A DNA stretch of 64,000 nt, taken from Rhizobiales bacterium GAS188. GTDB taxonomy: Bacteria > Pseudomonadota > Alphaproteobacteria > Rhizobiales > Beijerinckiaceae. The notes beneath the pieces were generated by a model that did no database searches, was not told the origin of the DNA, and worked only from the letters and a program-made list of their open reading frames with translations. The position numbers and the translations under genes are program-made. The stretch lies in contig FNSS01000001.1 of assembly GCA_900104855.1 (NCBI GenBank), positions 6,705,001-6,769,000 on the forward strand, given 5' to 3'. Positions 63,282 to 64,000 of the stretch are shown one piece after another. Position 1 is the first letter of the stretch. Every line of letters begins with the position of its first letter.

Positions 63282-63368
63282 AAGTGGCCACAAAGCGCGA
63301 TCCCGCAGGTTGACTGGAGGTTGACAGCTCTTGCCGATTGCGGGGAAGCTGCCCGTCACGGCACTGTC

Positions 63369-63458
63369 ATGCGGGGCGCGATCTTGGGCAAGACGCTCAC
63401 CACCCACATCATCATCGTCATCGGCCTTGGCCTCTTGCGATGTGCCAAGGGCAGGTGA
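63369..63458 (+). CDS. Doubtful 29-residue membrane peptide
   Basis: ATG 63369 to TGA 63458 encodes MRGAILGKTLTTHIIIVIGL plus a short basic tail, i.e. one hydrophobic helix flanked by positive residues. No good ribosome binding site. It might be a leader peptide of the symporter gene or chance. Confidence 0.2.
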   Translation: MRGAILGKTLTTHIIIVIGLGLLRCAKGR

Positions 63459-63475
63459 TCGGCGACGCCGGCGCT

Positions 63476-63505
63476 CAGCAACGCCAAGGTCAGCAACGCC
63501 AAGGG
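63476..63505 (+). repeat. 15-bp tandem duplication next to the symporter ribosome binding site
   Basis: CAGCAACGCCAAGGT is followed by CAGCAACGCCAAGGG; the second copy runs into the GGGAGGGG Shine-Dalgarno. Confidence 0.75.
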
Positions 63506-63513
63506 AGGGGAAA

Positions 63514-64000
63514 TTGAACCGGAATTTCTACTACGTGATGGCGGGTCTGGTGCTTGGCATCGCGCTCGGGACAGCCTGCTTCTATTCCTTTCCCGACAAG
63601 GGGACGGCGGCCGATGTCGCCAAGTATATGTCGCTCATCAGCGCCATCTTCCTGAAGCTCATCAAGATGATCATCGGGCCGCTCGTGCTTTCGACCTTGG
63701 TCGTAGGCATCGGCCATATGGGTGATGCGGCAACGGTCGGGCGCGTCGGCGCCAAGACGATGGCCTGGTTCATCTGCGCCTCGATCTTCTCGCTGTTGCT
63801 CGGCCTGACCATGGTCGATCTGCTGCAGCCGGGTGTCGGCGCGGTCGTCGATCAGGGCGCGAACACCGCCAATCTCACGACGCAGGCTTTCAGCATCGAA
63901 GGCTTCATCGACCATCTCGTGCCGACCTCGATCTTCAAATCCCTCGCCGAGGGCGAGATCCTGCAGATCGTGGTCTTCTCGATCTTCGCCGGTGTCGCCC
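63514..64000 (+). CDS. Dicarboxylate/amino acid:cation symporter (N-terminal part)
   Basis: About 162 codons before the right window edge. The start NRNFYYVMAGLVLGIALGTAC, then FLKLIKMIIGPLVLSTLVVGIGHMG, is the SDF/DctA-GltP family signature. TTG 63514 follows GGGAGGGG; ATG 63538 is possible but shortens the first helix. Typical substrates are C4-dicarboxylates, glutamate or aspartate; not decidable from this part. Confidence 0.88.
   Translation, partial: MNRNFYYVMAGLVLGIALGTACFYSFPDKGTAADVAKYMSLISAIFLKLIKMIIGPLVLSTLVVGIGHMGDAATVGRVGAKTMAWFICASIFSLLLGLTMVDLLQPGVGAVVDQGANTANLTTQAFSIEGFIDHLVPTSIFKSLAEGEILQIVVFSIFAGVA

Noticed and set aside
63340-63380. Sigma-54 promoter before the symporter
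   Set aside because: GGCAC and TGC occur near 63360 but the spacing between GG and GC is one base short of the required ten.

Overview
The window is GC-rich chromosomal DNA from an alphaproteobacterium, most likely a member of the Hyphomicrobiales (Rhizobiales). The evidence is the gene content and order: recG/sdhE/mfd, tolC-popZ, yajC-secD-secF-Mth938, nfu-(nitroreductase)-tsaB-rimI-plsC-miaB-phoH-ybeY-corC-lnt-(PraR-like HTH)-metK, cysE-DUF3126, and CBS/patatin/hisI/rnd/aspS are all arrangements typical of that order. PopZ (DUF2497), IalB, HspQ, an NDUFAF6-like protein and a YejA-like binding protein fit as well. I cannot assign a genus.

Layout. 1-5000: DNA repair and coupled repair (recG partial, sdhE, mfd). 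5049-8587: YejA-like peptide-binding protein, IalB, HspQ. 9117-13505: TolC, PopZ and two tail-to-tail HAD phosphatases. 13687-16298: small secreted protein, MFS transporter, DJ-1/PfpI hydratase. 16525-20073: Sec accessory operon. 20197-23190: uvrA. 23191-27865 is the most accessory-looking part: a 0.9 kb gap, a PAS-PAS-HTH regulator, a small helical protein, a DUF2218 protein whose reading frame runs into the opposing NDUFAF6-like gene, and an HxlR regulator. 28006-40301: GST, then the long housekeeping operon ending with metK and a tRNA-Thr(GGT). 40302-42565: a decayed gene and an atypical LuxR-type regulator. 42566-49408: FAD monooxygenase, zinc-finger protein, Cys-rich secreted protein, CPA1 antiporter, Tyr/Gly-repeat secreted protein, alpha/beta hydrolase, cysE, DUF3126. 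49497-55830: gamma carbonic anhydrase, two c-type cytochromes, ParB-like nuclease, PilZ and PAS_5 proteins, rhomboid. 55986-64000: CBS, patatin, hisI, rnd, aspS, a glycosyltransferase/methyltransferase pair, and the start of a dicarboxylate symporter.

The most unusual feature is not one gene but a recurring pattern. About twenty independent short tandem arrays (units of 12-18 bp, 2-7 copies, unrelated in sequence) lie at or just outside the ends of coding regions. Several carry the start codon (mfd, NDUFAF6-like) or the stop codon (MFS, GST), or form low-complexity protein tails (SecF, TsaB). A separate 87-88 bp palindromic repeat with 9-base terminal inverted repeats has supplied the last codons and the stop of the carbonic anhydrase gene. 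Other points for follow-up are an orphan UUCG-loop terminator with a structured, gene-free leader (54740-54914), a nested palindrome at 52038-52101, and the PAS-PAS-HTH protein. I see no CRISPR array, insertion sequence, phage, rRNA or secretion system. Coordinates of starts that differ from the longest open frame are argued individually.
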